Below, piece by piece: positions 35,646 through 48,170 of a stretch of DNA of 64,000 nucleotides. The notes below the pieces were generated by a model, which saw nothing but the letters and a program-made list of their open reading frames with translations, did no database searches and was not told the origin of the DNA. The first letter of the stretch is position 1. The number at the start of each line of letters is the position of its first letter. The position numbers and the translations under genes are program-made. Origin of the DNA: Coturnix japonica (taxonomy: Eukaryota; Chordata; Aves; Galliformes; Phasianidae); NCBI RefSeq assembly GCF_001577835.2, contig NC_029516.1:89351883-89415882 (forward strand), written 5' to 3'.

Positions 35646-38600
35646 TTAATCATTTTTATTACACCAGCAGAACTATCTGGCAACAAAAATGAGCTGCTGG
35701 GTAGATAGGTACCATCTTCAGCTTTTTCAGCCAGATCCAAAAGAGGAAGCACCAGGCCCAACATTATCTCACAATATCAATTCTAATGACTTGTGCAGAA
35801 GTTTCTGTGAAGCAACTATTGACATAGTTTGTATGGTAGTAAGCAATGTAAATCTGTATGAAGTATGAATAACCACACACACGTTTGTACGTAGCTAATA
35901 ACAAGAAATTGTAATAATTTATTCTTAACAGTTTTGAGACATAAGAAATAAACGTTGTAATTCTTTCTTTAAGGCTCTGTTGGTTCATCTGATGATGGAT
36001 ATATTCTGTTGTCTTTTCCTTAGCCTTGTGCACATACTATGGGAGCTGATGATCTCAGCTGCCTTCCATCTCATGGATCTGGAGCTTTCTGGAGGTGCCA
36101 GCTAAGGCTGGGAGGCAGTGGGTGGTGTGTGGGGCTCCTGCGTGCTATTATGGGGCTGGAGGACCCATGGAGCTTGGTACCCTGCTGGGAGGATTGCCTG
36201 TTCTCTGAATGCTCAGTACTGGCATCTGGCCTCTCTGTCATGAAAAATCAGATGAAGAGTTTGCTTTTTTCCTCTTAGTAGCAGGTAGGTGGCTTTTGTG
36301 ACATGGACTGCTAAGACTGGAGGTTTCCAGAGCTTCTTTTCCTTGCTCTTAGGACTAGCTCTTCCAATCTCTTTAGTTGCAGAGTAAGACCAACTGTTAT
36401 TTGACCTAAAATAATTCTATTACTATTCATAAAATGCAGTGTACACGAGTAAATCGTTGTCCTATTGTATTACACTAAAGAGCCAGATCTGGGCATGTCA
36501 GTGGATTGCCTGAAGCAAGAAAATGTATGGAAAAACTTAAACGCTATTATTGTTTGCTGATATTGGCGGTGGCTTCTCTTCTTTTGTGTGTTCTGAACGT
36601 ATTTGCTTGGCATTGCGCTGTCATGCAGAAGAAGAAGGATTAAATTTGTCCTGCTGTGCGATGACTCATGTATAGAGAATGTGTGTATTCAGAGAGATTG
36701 CAGGAGTGAACCACTCAGAAGGGGCTGTTTGTAGGAATTAATAATAACCTGATAGCTGAGCAGGTAAAAGTGGATTTAGTAGAAAGAATTAAAATGAAAA
36801 TCTATTCAAACCACCATGGCTGCTTCTCTGTCCATTTCCATTAAAGTCACTTCATCATTCTTTTTAAAAATATATTCTGTTGATGTACAGTTTACTCTTT
36901 GATTTTAAGTCATACCTACATATTTATACATATTTGCATTAGACATTATTATGTATATATAAAACAAATATGCATCACCCTGAGGTGATTTTCCATTTTT
37001 ATTGCATGATTTTGCTTTAGTGCAGTGTAAAACCTTACATAATATTAGAATAGGAATCAATATTTAAAGTTAGTGCAACATCAACTAGATGTTACATCTA
37101 AAAATATTTAACATTTTTATTTTGCTAGTATTTAGCCAAATAGAAGCTTCTCAACTTGGATATTATTTGTGCATTCCCAGAGATTTTAATGTAACCCTGG
37201 AACTGGCATGAATTCCATCCAGCACTGAGCACAGTAGGAAATGCATTTTATGTTTGTTCCTTGTTACATCTTCTTAAAACACAGTGGAAATTCATGGGAT
37301 ATAACAAGCTTTGCATTTGGGTATGGCTGATTTTCTTTCTGTTTAACTAATTTATTCTGAAGTGAAAGGGAACACTGAGTCTAACATCAAGACTTTCTCA
37401 GTAGAAAGCCTTCTCTAAAAGATACTCATCTGGATGGATATGCCTCATTTCCAAGTGGGTTGTTGTATTAATTTTAAATAGAAACAATCAGAAAATCTGC
37501 ATTTGAACTCTCTCTTTGGGTAAAAATAAAAAAAAGGAGGGGGAAAATGGAAGTAAATAAGCAGAAAGCTAGAAATGATCATTCTGATTTCAGCTCTCAT
37601 TTTCATCACCCACTCACAACAACACAGTTCTGGTGTACAAGCCCTGAAATGTTAGATGTACAGAGCAGAACCATAAATAAGACTGCCATTGTCTTTAGCT
37701 TGTCGGTTTGACTCCTGCCTAAGGATAACAGACCAGTGCTAACGCTGCTGAAAGACTGCTTGGAAACCTGCAGGAAGTTTTTCTGCCTCTTGTGCCCACT
37801 GGCCTGGTAACCATGTCAGAGAGGCATCTGCCTTCTTCCAGCCATCTCAGGTCCTTTGGTATGACCATTGCTTGCTCGGTCAAGAATCTGAATGAGAAGG
37901 CCATGAGATAGGAGATGCAGTTGTGTGAAATTAATTTTTAAGTAACATGTCAAGACTGAAGTTATGTGACCTTAGGAGTAAATGTACTCTAAGAAAACAG
38001 TATGTTTACTCTTAGAAAATGGCAGTCTTTCATCTTAACCAGCATTATCAGAACCTCTGTGGTCTTCTCTTCCCTTTCTGCACTCCTGTAGTTTTCCTGG
38101 CCTTATTCCTGGAAAACAGCTACCCCCGTGTGACGGTCACCTGTTCCACCCTCTTTCTGCATTGCCTCTTGTATTGTGGCCTTTAGCTTTCATTAGTGAA
38201 GAATAAATACAGTGCATAATAAACTAAACAGGCACTTAAATTCTTGAAACTATGTACCCAATAATACATGCCCATGGAAGCTTCACAACAGGTGTGTGGA
38301 ACTGCACCTAGTTAACATACGTCTGTCAGTGCTAAGAGCATTTTAAATGGAAGCAGTCAGTGGGAAATTTGATCAGGTCCCAGAAAAAAACACCAGTGTA
38401 ATATCAAAAGGAATGTATAGCTAAAATCCAAGTCATCCCCATCACCTTCATTACTGCCAGCTACTGTGCTGCAGTTAACTAAGCCTCCTGGACTGTTCCT
38501 GTTACTCTTGCTTGCTAGACCCCCTTTCTCCTCTTTATTTTCCTGTCTCTGTCCCTTTTGTTAATTTCCCTGTGAATTAACTGTCATTATTGGAGTCATG

Positions 38601-39077
38601 CCATTGAATATGCCATAAGTTATGGCTGCTAAACAAAGCTCTGTGCCCATAAGCCCAACAAAGCATCCCTTTTGTAGCAAGTACCAATTTCATTTCTTTT
38701 TTATGTCTCTTGAGTAACAAAGCAAGTCAAATCCAAACACTGTTTCTCAGGAAACAAGACATAGTTGAGAATGAAAGCTACACCTTCACTAAAAGCGATG
38801 CAAAGTGTGTACTGTGGAAATGTATGTTGATCAGATTCTGAGATCCAACCTCAGTGTGAGATGAGAACATCAATTTCTTTCTATTTCACTGCAGTAAAGT
38901 TTGCAACAGGGAGTTAGTTTGCTTTTTTACGCTGCTCTATAGAAGTTTCTGCAGTGGCTTTCCATTGACTCTACAATGTATTTTTGGTAGGCACTGAAGA
39001 CATTTATGTGGTTAATTAATAGCATCTTGCCAACATCCAGTTCTACTGGGTTTATCAGTTAGCCTTTTAAGAAATAT
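35646..39077. other. Intergenic, nothing recognised
   Basis: AT-rich non-coding sequence without clear repeat copies. Short open frames on both strands show no domain. Confidence 0.55.
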
Positions 39078-39380
39078 AGAATCAAAGAATTATTTGAGTT
39101 GGAAGTGTTAGGGTTAGGGTTTGAGCTGGAAGGGGGCCTTAAAGTCTAGTCCAACTCTCCTGCAATGAACATAGACAACTATAGCTACGTCAGATTGCTC
39201 AGAGCCCCATCCAGCCTGATTTTGGGTGTCTCCAGGGATGGGGTATTCACCACTTCTCTGGGCAACCTGTGGCAGTGCCTCATCACTCTTATGGTAAAAA
39301 ACTTATTCCTTATATCCAATCTAAATCTCCTCTCTTTTAGTTTGAATACATTTCCTCTCCTGTACTGAGGAATCCACATC
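39078..39380 (-). mobile_element. CR1 LINE 3' end carrying a telomere-repeat insertion
   Basis: Reverse-complement CR1: TAGAATCAAAGAATTATTTG at its 3' end, then CTCCTGCAATGAACA, CAGAGCCCCATCCAGCCTGA, CTGGGCAACCTGTGGCAGTG. At 39093-39132 the normal tail is interrupted by a duplicated 13-base block around TTAGGG repeats. Confidence 0.93.
39108..39121 (+). repeat. Interstitial telomeric repeat (TTAGGG)2 with flanking 13-base duplication
   Basis: TTAGGGTTAGGGTT sits between TTTGAGTTGGAAG (39093-39105) and TTTGAGCTGGAAG (39120-39132). A normal CR1 tail has one such block followed by GGACC or similar, so the telomeric piece and the second block were added after the CR1 inserted. Confidence 0.85.
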
Positions 39381-40640
39381 TGGACACAGTACTTCAGGTG
39401 AATAGTATGTCAAGCTTCATATAATTAGCCTCAAACTAATTCATATCATCAACATTCTTTAAGTGACTGTTGTTTTTACAGTATATTACCCAGAAATTCA
39501 AGTGGAGACCAGCAATCTGCATATTTCAGTGTCATAGCAATGGAGTAAGAATGGTCTGAGATCTGGAATTACTCCTGTTCATTTATCAGTCCTTCTGTCC
39601 CCTGCTCTCAGCTTGTAATCCTGATTTAGTTTATGGACTTAATTATTATTAACTTACTCTCTGTAAATGAAGTGAAAAGACAAACAAACAAATGCATGCT
39701 TAAAGTTTCCTCCTTACTGATTATTATTTTTAAATGTATTTTCCTAGTTATTAAATGGTACATGCAAATGTGAAAAATATGCTGGATTCCACAGTCTTAT
39801 ATTTAGTATTTTGTATCTGATAGCAGGCTCAAACAGTTAGAATTACTTAATGAAAGAGCAACTTATGAGGAAATATTTAACCAAAATATTTAACCAAAAT
39901 ATGAAACCAGTATAAGAAGTCAATATATAAATAAAATCACATTTTATATACAAAAAAACACACATACATTCATATTTAATATATGATGTAGTTAAAGAAT
40001 AGGAATTTAGTCAAAGAGAAGCATAGAAATGCTCTTCTTTTAATATTAATTTGATGAACTCGTTAAACGTGCTTTCTTTTACCACTAGCAATTAATTGTG
40101 TAGTTGCTATACTTAGGGTAGAGACAAGTGTAAATATTTTGACCCAGACTGGCCTCACTGGGTTAAACACTACAGGCAATCAGTAAGAAACCAGTCCCGC
40201 CACATAGATCTTGTAGTCTAAATAGTAACAACAGCCAAATGCTGGCAGATCAAGGGGCAGGCAGATTGTTATCTTTGTTTGGGGAACTGAGCTGGAGATC
40301 TGTTAAGTGAGATACCACAGATCAAAAAGGAGCTCTGTAAGAGAAAGATAACCCAACCCAGGCTACTGGCATCAAAGTCCAGTGCATTCAATGGATCAGC
40401 ATTCTTCCAACAGCTTCAGTTGTGTGTGTGAAAAAGCAGCAAGCACACCCAGGCATTGGTTGAGATGACTGAGAAAATTGTAAGTCAGAAAAAAGAGGAA
40501 GCTGGAAGCTGGAGAAAAGGATTATGGAAAAGCTAAAAGGGAAGCTTTTAACCTGTGAACTTTCCCTTTGTGTCTATTTGAGGTACGACTGCCAAAATAG
40601 GATTTTTACTGTAGGATTGTTTCTAGCAGAAGGCCAGAAA
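39381..40640. other. Intergenic, short tandem repeat only
   Basis: Contains a 13-base tandem duplication (AAATATTTAACCA at 39871-39883 and 39884-39896). Nothing else recognised. Confidence 0.55.
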
Positions 40641-40659
40641 TGTGTGCAGATCTTCTATT

Positions 40660-40916
40660 TTTTCTTTAAGTTGTATTTCATCAGCTGTTGAAAATAGCGT
40701 GCTGCCCATCCGATTCTGGAGGCTGGAGTGTATGTAGTGAAAAACAATCTGTCCCTTTGAAATAATTGGCAGCAGCAGACATTCCCAGTGCAAATCAGGT
40801 TACAAATCAGATGGTGAATCAGTGATCTCGAAAGAGGATTACTTTGGATTAGCTGTCCGGTGAAGCAGGCACTTTGTGTAATCCACCAGACAGCTCCAAC
40901 ATCAGCCAATTCATGC
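40660..40916. promoter_or_regulatory. Non-repetitive block with three TAATCC sites and a hairpin (candidate enhancer)
   Basis: Three K50-type homeodomain sites occur in 49 bases: GGATTA at 40836-40841 and 40846-40851, TAATCC at 40879-40884. An inverted repeat (AGCTGTCCGGTG 40851-40862 with CACCAGACAGCT 40884-40895) gives a 12-bp stem with one G-T pair and a 21-base loop. No repeat family recognised. The regulatory role is inference. Confidence 0.3.
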
Positions 40917-40917
40917 C

Positions 40918-40966
40918 TTTTTTTTCTTTTTTTTTTTTTNNNNNTTTTTTTTTTTTTTTTTTTTTT
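40918..40966. repeat. Poly-T run with a five-base assembly gap
   Basis: T-rich homopolymer interrupted by five N at 40940-40944, so the true length of the run is unknown. Confidence 0.98.
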
Positions 40967-41439
40967 AATATATTTTATTAAATGGATTTTCATACACTGA
41001 TTAACATTACTTTGATAGTGCATCTACAAGACAGATTATGTGGCACACTTTGCTAAGCAACAGAAAATTTATTGCCAGAATTTCAGGAGAAGAATCATGA
41101 TAGGAAACAGCCTAAGCTGCATTTTGGTTGGCAGCAGTCACACAGAGGTTTAGACATTCCTTTGAAAGTTCTGCTTTTGACTATCTATTGCAGTTTGATG
41201 TGTGAGACTGGTCTCTGACCAGAGTTCAGTCCCCAGGCCTCTGCTCGCTTAAGTCATTCATATTTTAGTGTTGCTTGAAGAAAAGCCTCCTTATCATTTT
41301 ACAGACAACAAGTACCATTTAATTAATGTGTCTTTCAACTTGACACGGATGCTGCGATATAAGTAATGTGGTTCTTTGAAATGCCATTTACTCATGTACA
41401 AACTGTAATTTCCTGTTTCTGCAGTTTTACTCCACTATG

Positions 41440-41700
41440 CCTGTAGTTCTGAGACCATGAGAGCTACAAAGATGGGGAAGGGTCGGGAGGGGAAGGAGTG
41501 TAGGAAATGCCTGAGGTTCCTTGGTTGGTTTAGTCCAGAGCTGGTGGAGGCCTGATGGCGGCTGCAGCTCCTTACAGGGAGCGGAGGGGCAGCGCTGAGC
41601 TCTTCTCTCCATGACAGTGACAGGGCCCAAGGGAACGGCATGGAGCTGTGCCAGGGGAGGGGCAGGTTGGGTGCTAGAAAAAGGTTCTTCACCTGAAGAT
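41440..41700 (+). mobile_element. CR1 LINE internal fragment lacking its tail
   Basis: AGGCCTGATGGCGGCTGCAG, GGGAGCGGAGGGGCAGCGCT, GACAGTGACAGGGCCCAAGG, AACGGCATGGAGCTGTG and AAAAAGGTTCTTCACC are CR1 sequence just upstream of the usual 3' end. It breaks off at about 41700 without the terminal ATTCTATG end, so the tail was deleted after insertion. Confidence 0.85.
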
Positions 41701-43247
41701 TCCCCCCACATCACTTGCCTCTGACAGCAATAAATTGACGTCTCCTCCTTGTCTGTTCTATGTTCTGGCTGTTGACAGACAGATATAAATCATTATTCAC
41801 TGCATTCCCAATCTCATAAAGTTGGCATTCAAGGAAGGCCAATATCTGAAGGAAAGCTTGAATTCTTGTGGGCAGTATAAAATCCCCAAGGAACAAAACC
41901 AGAAATTAGCAGTTATCGTGATGAGGGAAATAAACAAGTGCTCAAGGTCTGCATCCGGGCAGCTTTACATTAAGGCAAGTCCAGATTCAGCAGCACTATT
42001 GTCTCCTTGGTTTAGACTGTAACGCCTCCAGCCAACAGTCTTGACTGTACCTCTACTCCACACACGCTCAAGAGAGCTGCAAGCAAACTAAAACTTTGGG
42101 GTGCACCAAAGAAAATCCAATTTATATCATTTTTTCATGCACTCAAGCACTCTTGAATCTTGCTCCTTGTTCAAGATAAGATAAATTATAATAGGTTGTT
42201 TCTCATTCAATACCAAACTCAGAATACTGTCGGAGGTTTCCTAAAGTGTATCATCAGCTTACTCTCTTCTTTGGACTCTGCAGCAGGCTAGAAGTAAGCA
42301 AGAAGTCAAGAAGCTTCTTCTGAAATAGGCAAAAAGGATTTATCCTGATGCATACTGTCCTAGGTGAGACACCAGTTTCAGCAATGAACAAAGAACTATG
42401 AAGAGTGACAGAGAGACTTACACCTCTAAATTGCTGAGATGGAATGAGGTCAAGTTTGGCAAAATGCATTAAATCAGCTGGAGAAATCTTTCTTTAAAGT
42501 AAGACATAACTGGCAACATTGTATGTTCATCTTACCCTTCCTGTTCAAAGCCTTCGCTGGAAGCCTCTATCCACTGAGGATGTGACAAGGATGTTCATGT
42601 ACATTTTCAGTGTAGACAGTATAAATACGTATTGTTTTTTTATGTACATTTATCATACAACTCTGTATGTTGTCATTCACCTACAGTGTGCTTGTGTCAG
42701 AACATATCAGTGATCTTTTATCATGAAGCAAACATCAGCATCTGTCTTTTTTAATATAAGAAACACTCCTTCAAAGACAAAAATATGAGCTCCCAAGAAC
42801 TGATATAGGAACTATGACACAGGACTGGAGGTCCTTGCTTATTGTAAATCTAGGTGCATTTGGAATGAATTGTTAGTAAATATTAATGACAGGCTTTAAA
42901 AGAAAAATAAATACCACTTAACAAGTTTACTCTTAAGGCAGACTGCTAACCTGTGGATGTCTCTGTGACAGAGAAAGAGATGACATCAGACTCATATAAA
43001 ATATATTTTCTTGTCTTATAATTCCTCCACACGTGGCAAGGTGCTGAAGGCACTTGAAAGTGGCACGTGTGCTCATTTGTTAATATAATAACAGATAAAA
43101 TCCTGACCCTGCAAATGCCAGCAAGAAATCTGGGTACCTACTTAAGCAAATATTTCATTTGTACTTAGGAAGAGTTTTTCTGATGTCTTCTGCCTGAAGT
43201 TCCACACGTCATTTTCCCAAGCAGGTTCCCTATACAGAAAAATAAAA
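41701..43247. other. Intergenic, nothing recognised
   Basis: AT-rich sequence with no clear repeat or exon. Confidence 0.55.
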
Positions 43248-43315
43248 TTATATATATAATATATATATTATATATATTATATATATTATATATATTATAT
43301 ATATATACATATATG
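43248..43315. repeat. TA-rich tandem array with a nine-base period
   Basis: Alternating TA interrupted by regular TT steps, about TATATATTA repeated, with irregular ends. Polymorphic length is likely. Confidence 0.9.
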
Positions 43316-43489
43316 TTGCTGTACTTAAGTCACGGATGTATGGCAACCTGCTAGCAGTTAGATGTGGCTTTGAGCATTACTCAAATATATTTGAGTCCTG
43401 CTTCTATAGATGCATATGCCAAAGGTATAATGAGCCAATGAAATGAGAAAGTAATAATGTAAAATCCACTGTTCACACAATATGATCTC

Positions 43490-43755
43490 TTTTTTTTTGG
43501 AACGAATCTACACGGTCATTGAGTCCAGCTCCTGCCTCTACACAGCACTGCCTGAAAACTAAACCATATTTCTGAGTGCTGTCCAAATGCTCCTTGCACT
43601 CTGGCAGCTTGAGGCCATGACCACTGCCTTGGTAAGCCTGTTCCATGCCCATTGGCCTCTGGTGAAGAGCCTTTTCCTGACAATCAACCTGGCCCTCCCT
43701 TGACACAACTCCATGCCATTCCCCTGGGCTCTGCTGCTGCCACCAGAAAGCAGAC
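43490..43755 (-). mobile_element. CR1 LINE 3' end
   Basis: Reverse-complement CR1: GGTCATTGAGTCCAGCTCCT, TGTCCAAATGCTCCTTGCAC, GAAGAGCCTTTTCCTGACAA and CATGCCATTCCCCTGGGCTC. Sequence from 43780 to 43940 has a repeat-like feel (GTTATCCTCAAACTTAGC) but I cannot name its family. Confidence 0.88.
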
Positions 43756-45506
43756 ATCATCATTCTTGTTAAAATTCATGCTGTTTGTGATTGCTCAACG
43801 CTCTCATTTGTTAAAATCTCACTGCAAGGCCTCTCTACCCCAATGGAGTCAACAGCTCCTCCAGATTTAGTGTTATCCTCAAACTTAGCATACACTCAAG
43901 TCCTGCATCCAGACACCATCTCCAGATCAAAGCTTTTCTTTACAGATAGAGAACTTGATCCTGTAGAGAGGGGTGTGATTTAAACAACATAGAAAAAGCC
44001 ATTAATTTTGTTAGATTGCTTTCTAAACTTCTGATTTATCAAATAAAAGCATTGGAATCAAATAACAGAGAGGTTGGTCATCTCCTGTTTATGTCATCAG
44101 CATAGTACACTTACTGTTCTTTTTTTTCCAGTTGGACCCATAGAGAGGCCTTTGGGAGACTACTGAGAACCCAAGGGACACCAAGGAGTCCAGAAGGGAG
44201 CAATTCAGGGGACACACAGTGAAGCAACAAAACCAGCAACAAAGGAGGGTCAGCAATGTTTGATCTGGCTGCTGAACCAGCTGGTCCCTGAGCACCAGGT
44301 AGATGTCACTGTGATGACATGTGAGCGCCATGGTGATGTTTGAAGCCTCTCCCATTGGAACCTCTGACAGTACCTTGCAATTTGACTTGCTGACTGGCAG
44401 GACAAAGAGTGGCTTCTCACAGAAAGGGCTGAGAGTGCAAACTTGGTCAGGCTGAGACAGGCTGAGACAGGAGACCCTGAAAGTCAGCCATCTGCAGCAG
44501 GAATCTCTTCTGTTTTGGATCCAGAAGACCTGATTGAGTCCTCAGGCTGCCCTTCTCCTGGTCGTCCTCAGAACTGTTCAAAGAACAGCTTGGGATGCTG
44601 CTTTAGCATCAATAATGAGAGAAAAGGATTAACAGACTTTAACTGATGAGCAGGAAACAAGAAGTTCACCTCATATTTCTTTAGAGCAGAGTGCTGGTGA
44701 AGCCAGTATCTTTGCAGCCTGCAGCTTTACAGACAAACTCTGTGTAGTGGTTGAGAGTGAGATATTTTAGAGGGAGCATCATTGAGAAGTAGAAGTGTGG
44801 ATAAAATATATTTGGCTTTTATTCAGTGAGTTGGCACCCATGAAATAGATAAATAAATCAGGATATAGTGAGTATTTATTTCAATATATTTACAAGAGAT
44901 CTTGCTGCACAAGATATGAACTTTTTTATTTATTTTTTTTTTTCCCAAATGTGGAATACACCTAAGGAATCTAATGTTATTGATTGACAGAGACTGATAT
45001 CTCTGTCTCTCTACTTTCTGAGGTTTTTCACTTATAGGTATATTTCCACGTTGGAAGGAGCAAATTAATTTAGAATGATAGCTGCTTGGCAGCTGGGAAT
45101 ATGAGTAAAAGTTCAGAAAGTAAGCACATTTTCTGCCCCTCCTATGGCTGAAAATGTGTCTAGCTGATATTATGCTGTGGTAAGAAACTGTACCCATAAA
45201 AACAAGTAAATCGGCTGTTTACTGAGAGCCTGAATGTCTTTGGGCTTAATGATAAATATGAAGCAGTTATATGTGTCAATACATAAGGAGTTTTCTGAAT
45301 TTACTGCTTTAGATCTGCTTCCCAATTCACTGTGTGTATGTGATCATATCCAAAGCATATGTAGTGCTTTTCAAACAGGCCAGCGCCGTGGTTTCTTTCC
45401 TCTAGTGCTGTTACTGGAGCGCTTTGGGCTTAGTAATATGGTTGCTAGGCTGCTTGAGATACAGCGGGAAATGGGATAAAAAGAAAAATGTAATTACAAA
45501 AATCTG
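43756..45506. other. Intergenic, no gene recognised
   Basis: A short tandem duplication of CAGGCTGAGA lies at 44449-44470. No exon or named repeat seen. Open frames such as 44089-44355 (minus) and 44823-45197 (minus) lack known domains. Confidence 0.5.
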
Positions 45507-45520
45507 CCACAAGAGGGAGC
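45507..45520 (+). promoter_or_regulatory. Candidate CTCF site
   Basis: CCACAAGAGGGAGC fits 12 of 14 positions of the CTCF core, on the opposite strand from the candidates at 26184 and 35017. Sequence match only. Confidence 0.35.
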
Positions 45521-48170
45521 TTTTGTCTTTCTAGCACTAATAGGAAGACTGCAGAAAGGAGCACTTCATCCCTCCTGTTATAATGGAAATTTTTACAAGC
45601 ATTAAATTGTTCAGCTTAAAGTATCAGGAGGAGAATAATGAATCCAAATTGACAGCACCAATAGGAAGCATAAATGCTCTGTATGTATGCGTATACATGA
45701 ATACAAATCATTTTAATTGCACACTTCATCCTTTGACAACTGTCAGGGCAGCACAGAAAATAAAACTAATGTAAACTGGGCACAAGCTGGTACTAACTGA
45801 ATTACCCATGTCTGAAGAGGTCTTAATCTGATACTGGTTTCTTTGATTTTAACTCAATCTACTATTGCGGCCAAGAGAGAGAATGTTGCTTTATTAATAG
45901 TAGACCTGTACGCAGAATTTAACTGAGTGGAAAGCTAAGCTGCACAGCTCTCCTTTATAACAACATCATGGATAAAATCTTGCTTTGGAGATTCTGTTTT
46001 TGGTTTTCACTGCTGCCGTGACATAACAGCCTATGTGCACAATCATATCTTTTAGTTTTTTAAATGCTCTTTTTCATCACTCTGAATTTCTAAATAAAAA
46101 CTCAATCTCCTTAAAACAAACATAACTTTATATATATATATATATCTTTATTTTTATATTTATATGCTTGGAGTATATGTAGGTTTCTCTCAAAATAATG
46201 AATCCTATTTATTTTTATGCCAGCAGTTAACAAGAGCCTGCATGTTGTGCTTCTAAGGTTCTGCACCAGTGGAGGTGATTCACTGTTGCTGTCCTCGCTG
46301 CTGAAACGCACCACGCACCACCTCACTGTGCTAACAACCACTGTTTGGTCTCAGTAGGTGTTCAGGAAGTGTCAGTGTGTGTCAGTGGGTGTAATTCTTT
46401 TCCACATGGAGGAACTCATTTCCACACCATTGCTTCCTATACACTTCCATGTCAGACTCCATTCTGTCAGTCTGCCCCTCTGCTGCCATCTGTCATGTAG
46501 CAACAAAACGTAATGGGATATTGGCAGGAAGGCTGAGCCTCTACTGCCATACCACCAACATCTGCACCTGAAATGTCAGCCAGAAAAGGAGGAATTACTT
46601 TTGGAGCAGCCCTCATACTGTGCCTGGTGTCTCATATTACTCATGGCACAGACATAGACATTGGCTCAGGAAGAGCAGCAGGTGGGGCAGAGCTCTAAAG
46701 CTATTTCTGGGATGTGTCACAGCAGGTTTTCGGGATTCCCAGCATCTTTTCTGGGTGTACTGCATTGCAAATAGGATACTGGTCAAAATGAACCTTTGTT
46801 GTTGCCCAGCAGCTTCACCAATTTTGTGTTATCCAACAAAGTATCCCATTTTCCACCCTTCCTACCTCAACTATCAATTCTTCACTCTTATATAAAAGAG
46901 TATTTGCACTTTTGAAGGTGAACTATACCATTTTTAAGTGATTCTCCTGAGATCTATTCAGAAATCAATGGAAACCTTCAACAAAGTTCAGCTCTTTTGC
47001 TTAATGCCCTCGTTTGCCCTTCCTACATTAAGAATTCTGGGACTGCACAGGAATATACACTGTCAGTCCTGTAAGAAACGTTTCTCACTGCAGGTAGAAT
47101 AACTACAGCTGTTCCTGTTCTCTTCCAATAACTGTTTTGTTCTAGGAATGCCTGATCTCGACATTCCTCACTATCCTTTCAATGTTCTTCATAGTAAATA
47201 TCAAATGTAGTCCACATCCTGTTTTGTTTTGTTTTTGTAGATTCATACCACACAGATATCAAATAGCCACCGAAGGAATCTATATCCTCTTAGGGAGCCA
47301 AATAGATGGCAAAAGTTCACGTGACCTGACCACACAAACATGTACCCAAGAAACCCCTGAAGAAAAGAGTGTATTCCAGGCAGTGAATAATTCCAGTTGT
47401 ATTGAGCCAGCTTAATTATAGGTTGCCTTTAATGTCATGTTCTGGGATTTCTGTGTGCGTGTGACTAACTAACTAAATTAGCAATGACACTAACAACCAA
47501 CATTTTTTTGTGAAGTCCTGAAAAACTCAGCTAATTAGTCTTAGCTTGGGATTCATATAAACAAACTACAGAGTCTCCTCTGTGTAATAGGAGACTTTGC
47601 TAAAGTATCCTACTAATGAATCAGGTTCCAGTTTGTTTTGCTTGCCTGAAAAAAACATCATGGCTGTAGGTAGATACTAACGTATTTTCAAAAACATATT
47701 TTAACAGAAATGCAGCTCTGGGTTTCCTGACCCCAAAGTGAGCTCTTAATTTGTGAGGGTTGTGTTGGCTGCCTGCTGTGACACAAGCGGTGCTCAAGCC
47801 CCTGACATTGGTTGAGTCAGACATGCTGCTGCACCATTGGATTGACCAGACATGTCAGTGATGCTGATCATATCAAAATCCCATCAGTGTCAAATGTGGT
47901 TTTGGAGTTGTTATAATTCAAGACTGTGCTTTAGAGAAAAGGTGAAAAGTTGTCTTAAGTAATAGAGAATTTGACGCTGCAAGATGTTGAACACCTTTGA
48001 TAACATGTGAAATTCTCCCCTTAGCCATTTTAATCATTCAGAATTAAGGACAATTAGAGAAAACGTTACTGCTGTCATCAGTCTGTCTCAACATGGTCCT
48101 ATAGTCTTTCTGATAATTTCACGAAGGGCTCAGTATATGAACAAAAAAGTCTTTCTTCTCTTAGGGCACA
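45521..48170. other. Intergenic, simple repeats only
   Basis: A TA dinucleotide run is at 46127-46146. No exon or named repeat recognised. Confidence 0.55.

Noticed and set aside
40655-41023. 122-codon minus-strand frame with a lysine run
   Set aside because: The frame crosses the N gap and the poly-T run, so it is a product of the homopolymer and not a gene.
43780-43940. Possible extension of the CR1 copy or a second unknown repeat
   Set aside because: Wording looks repeat-like but I cannot assign a family or ends, so I did not list it as an element.
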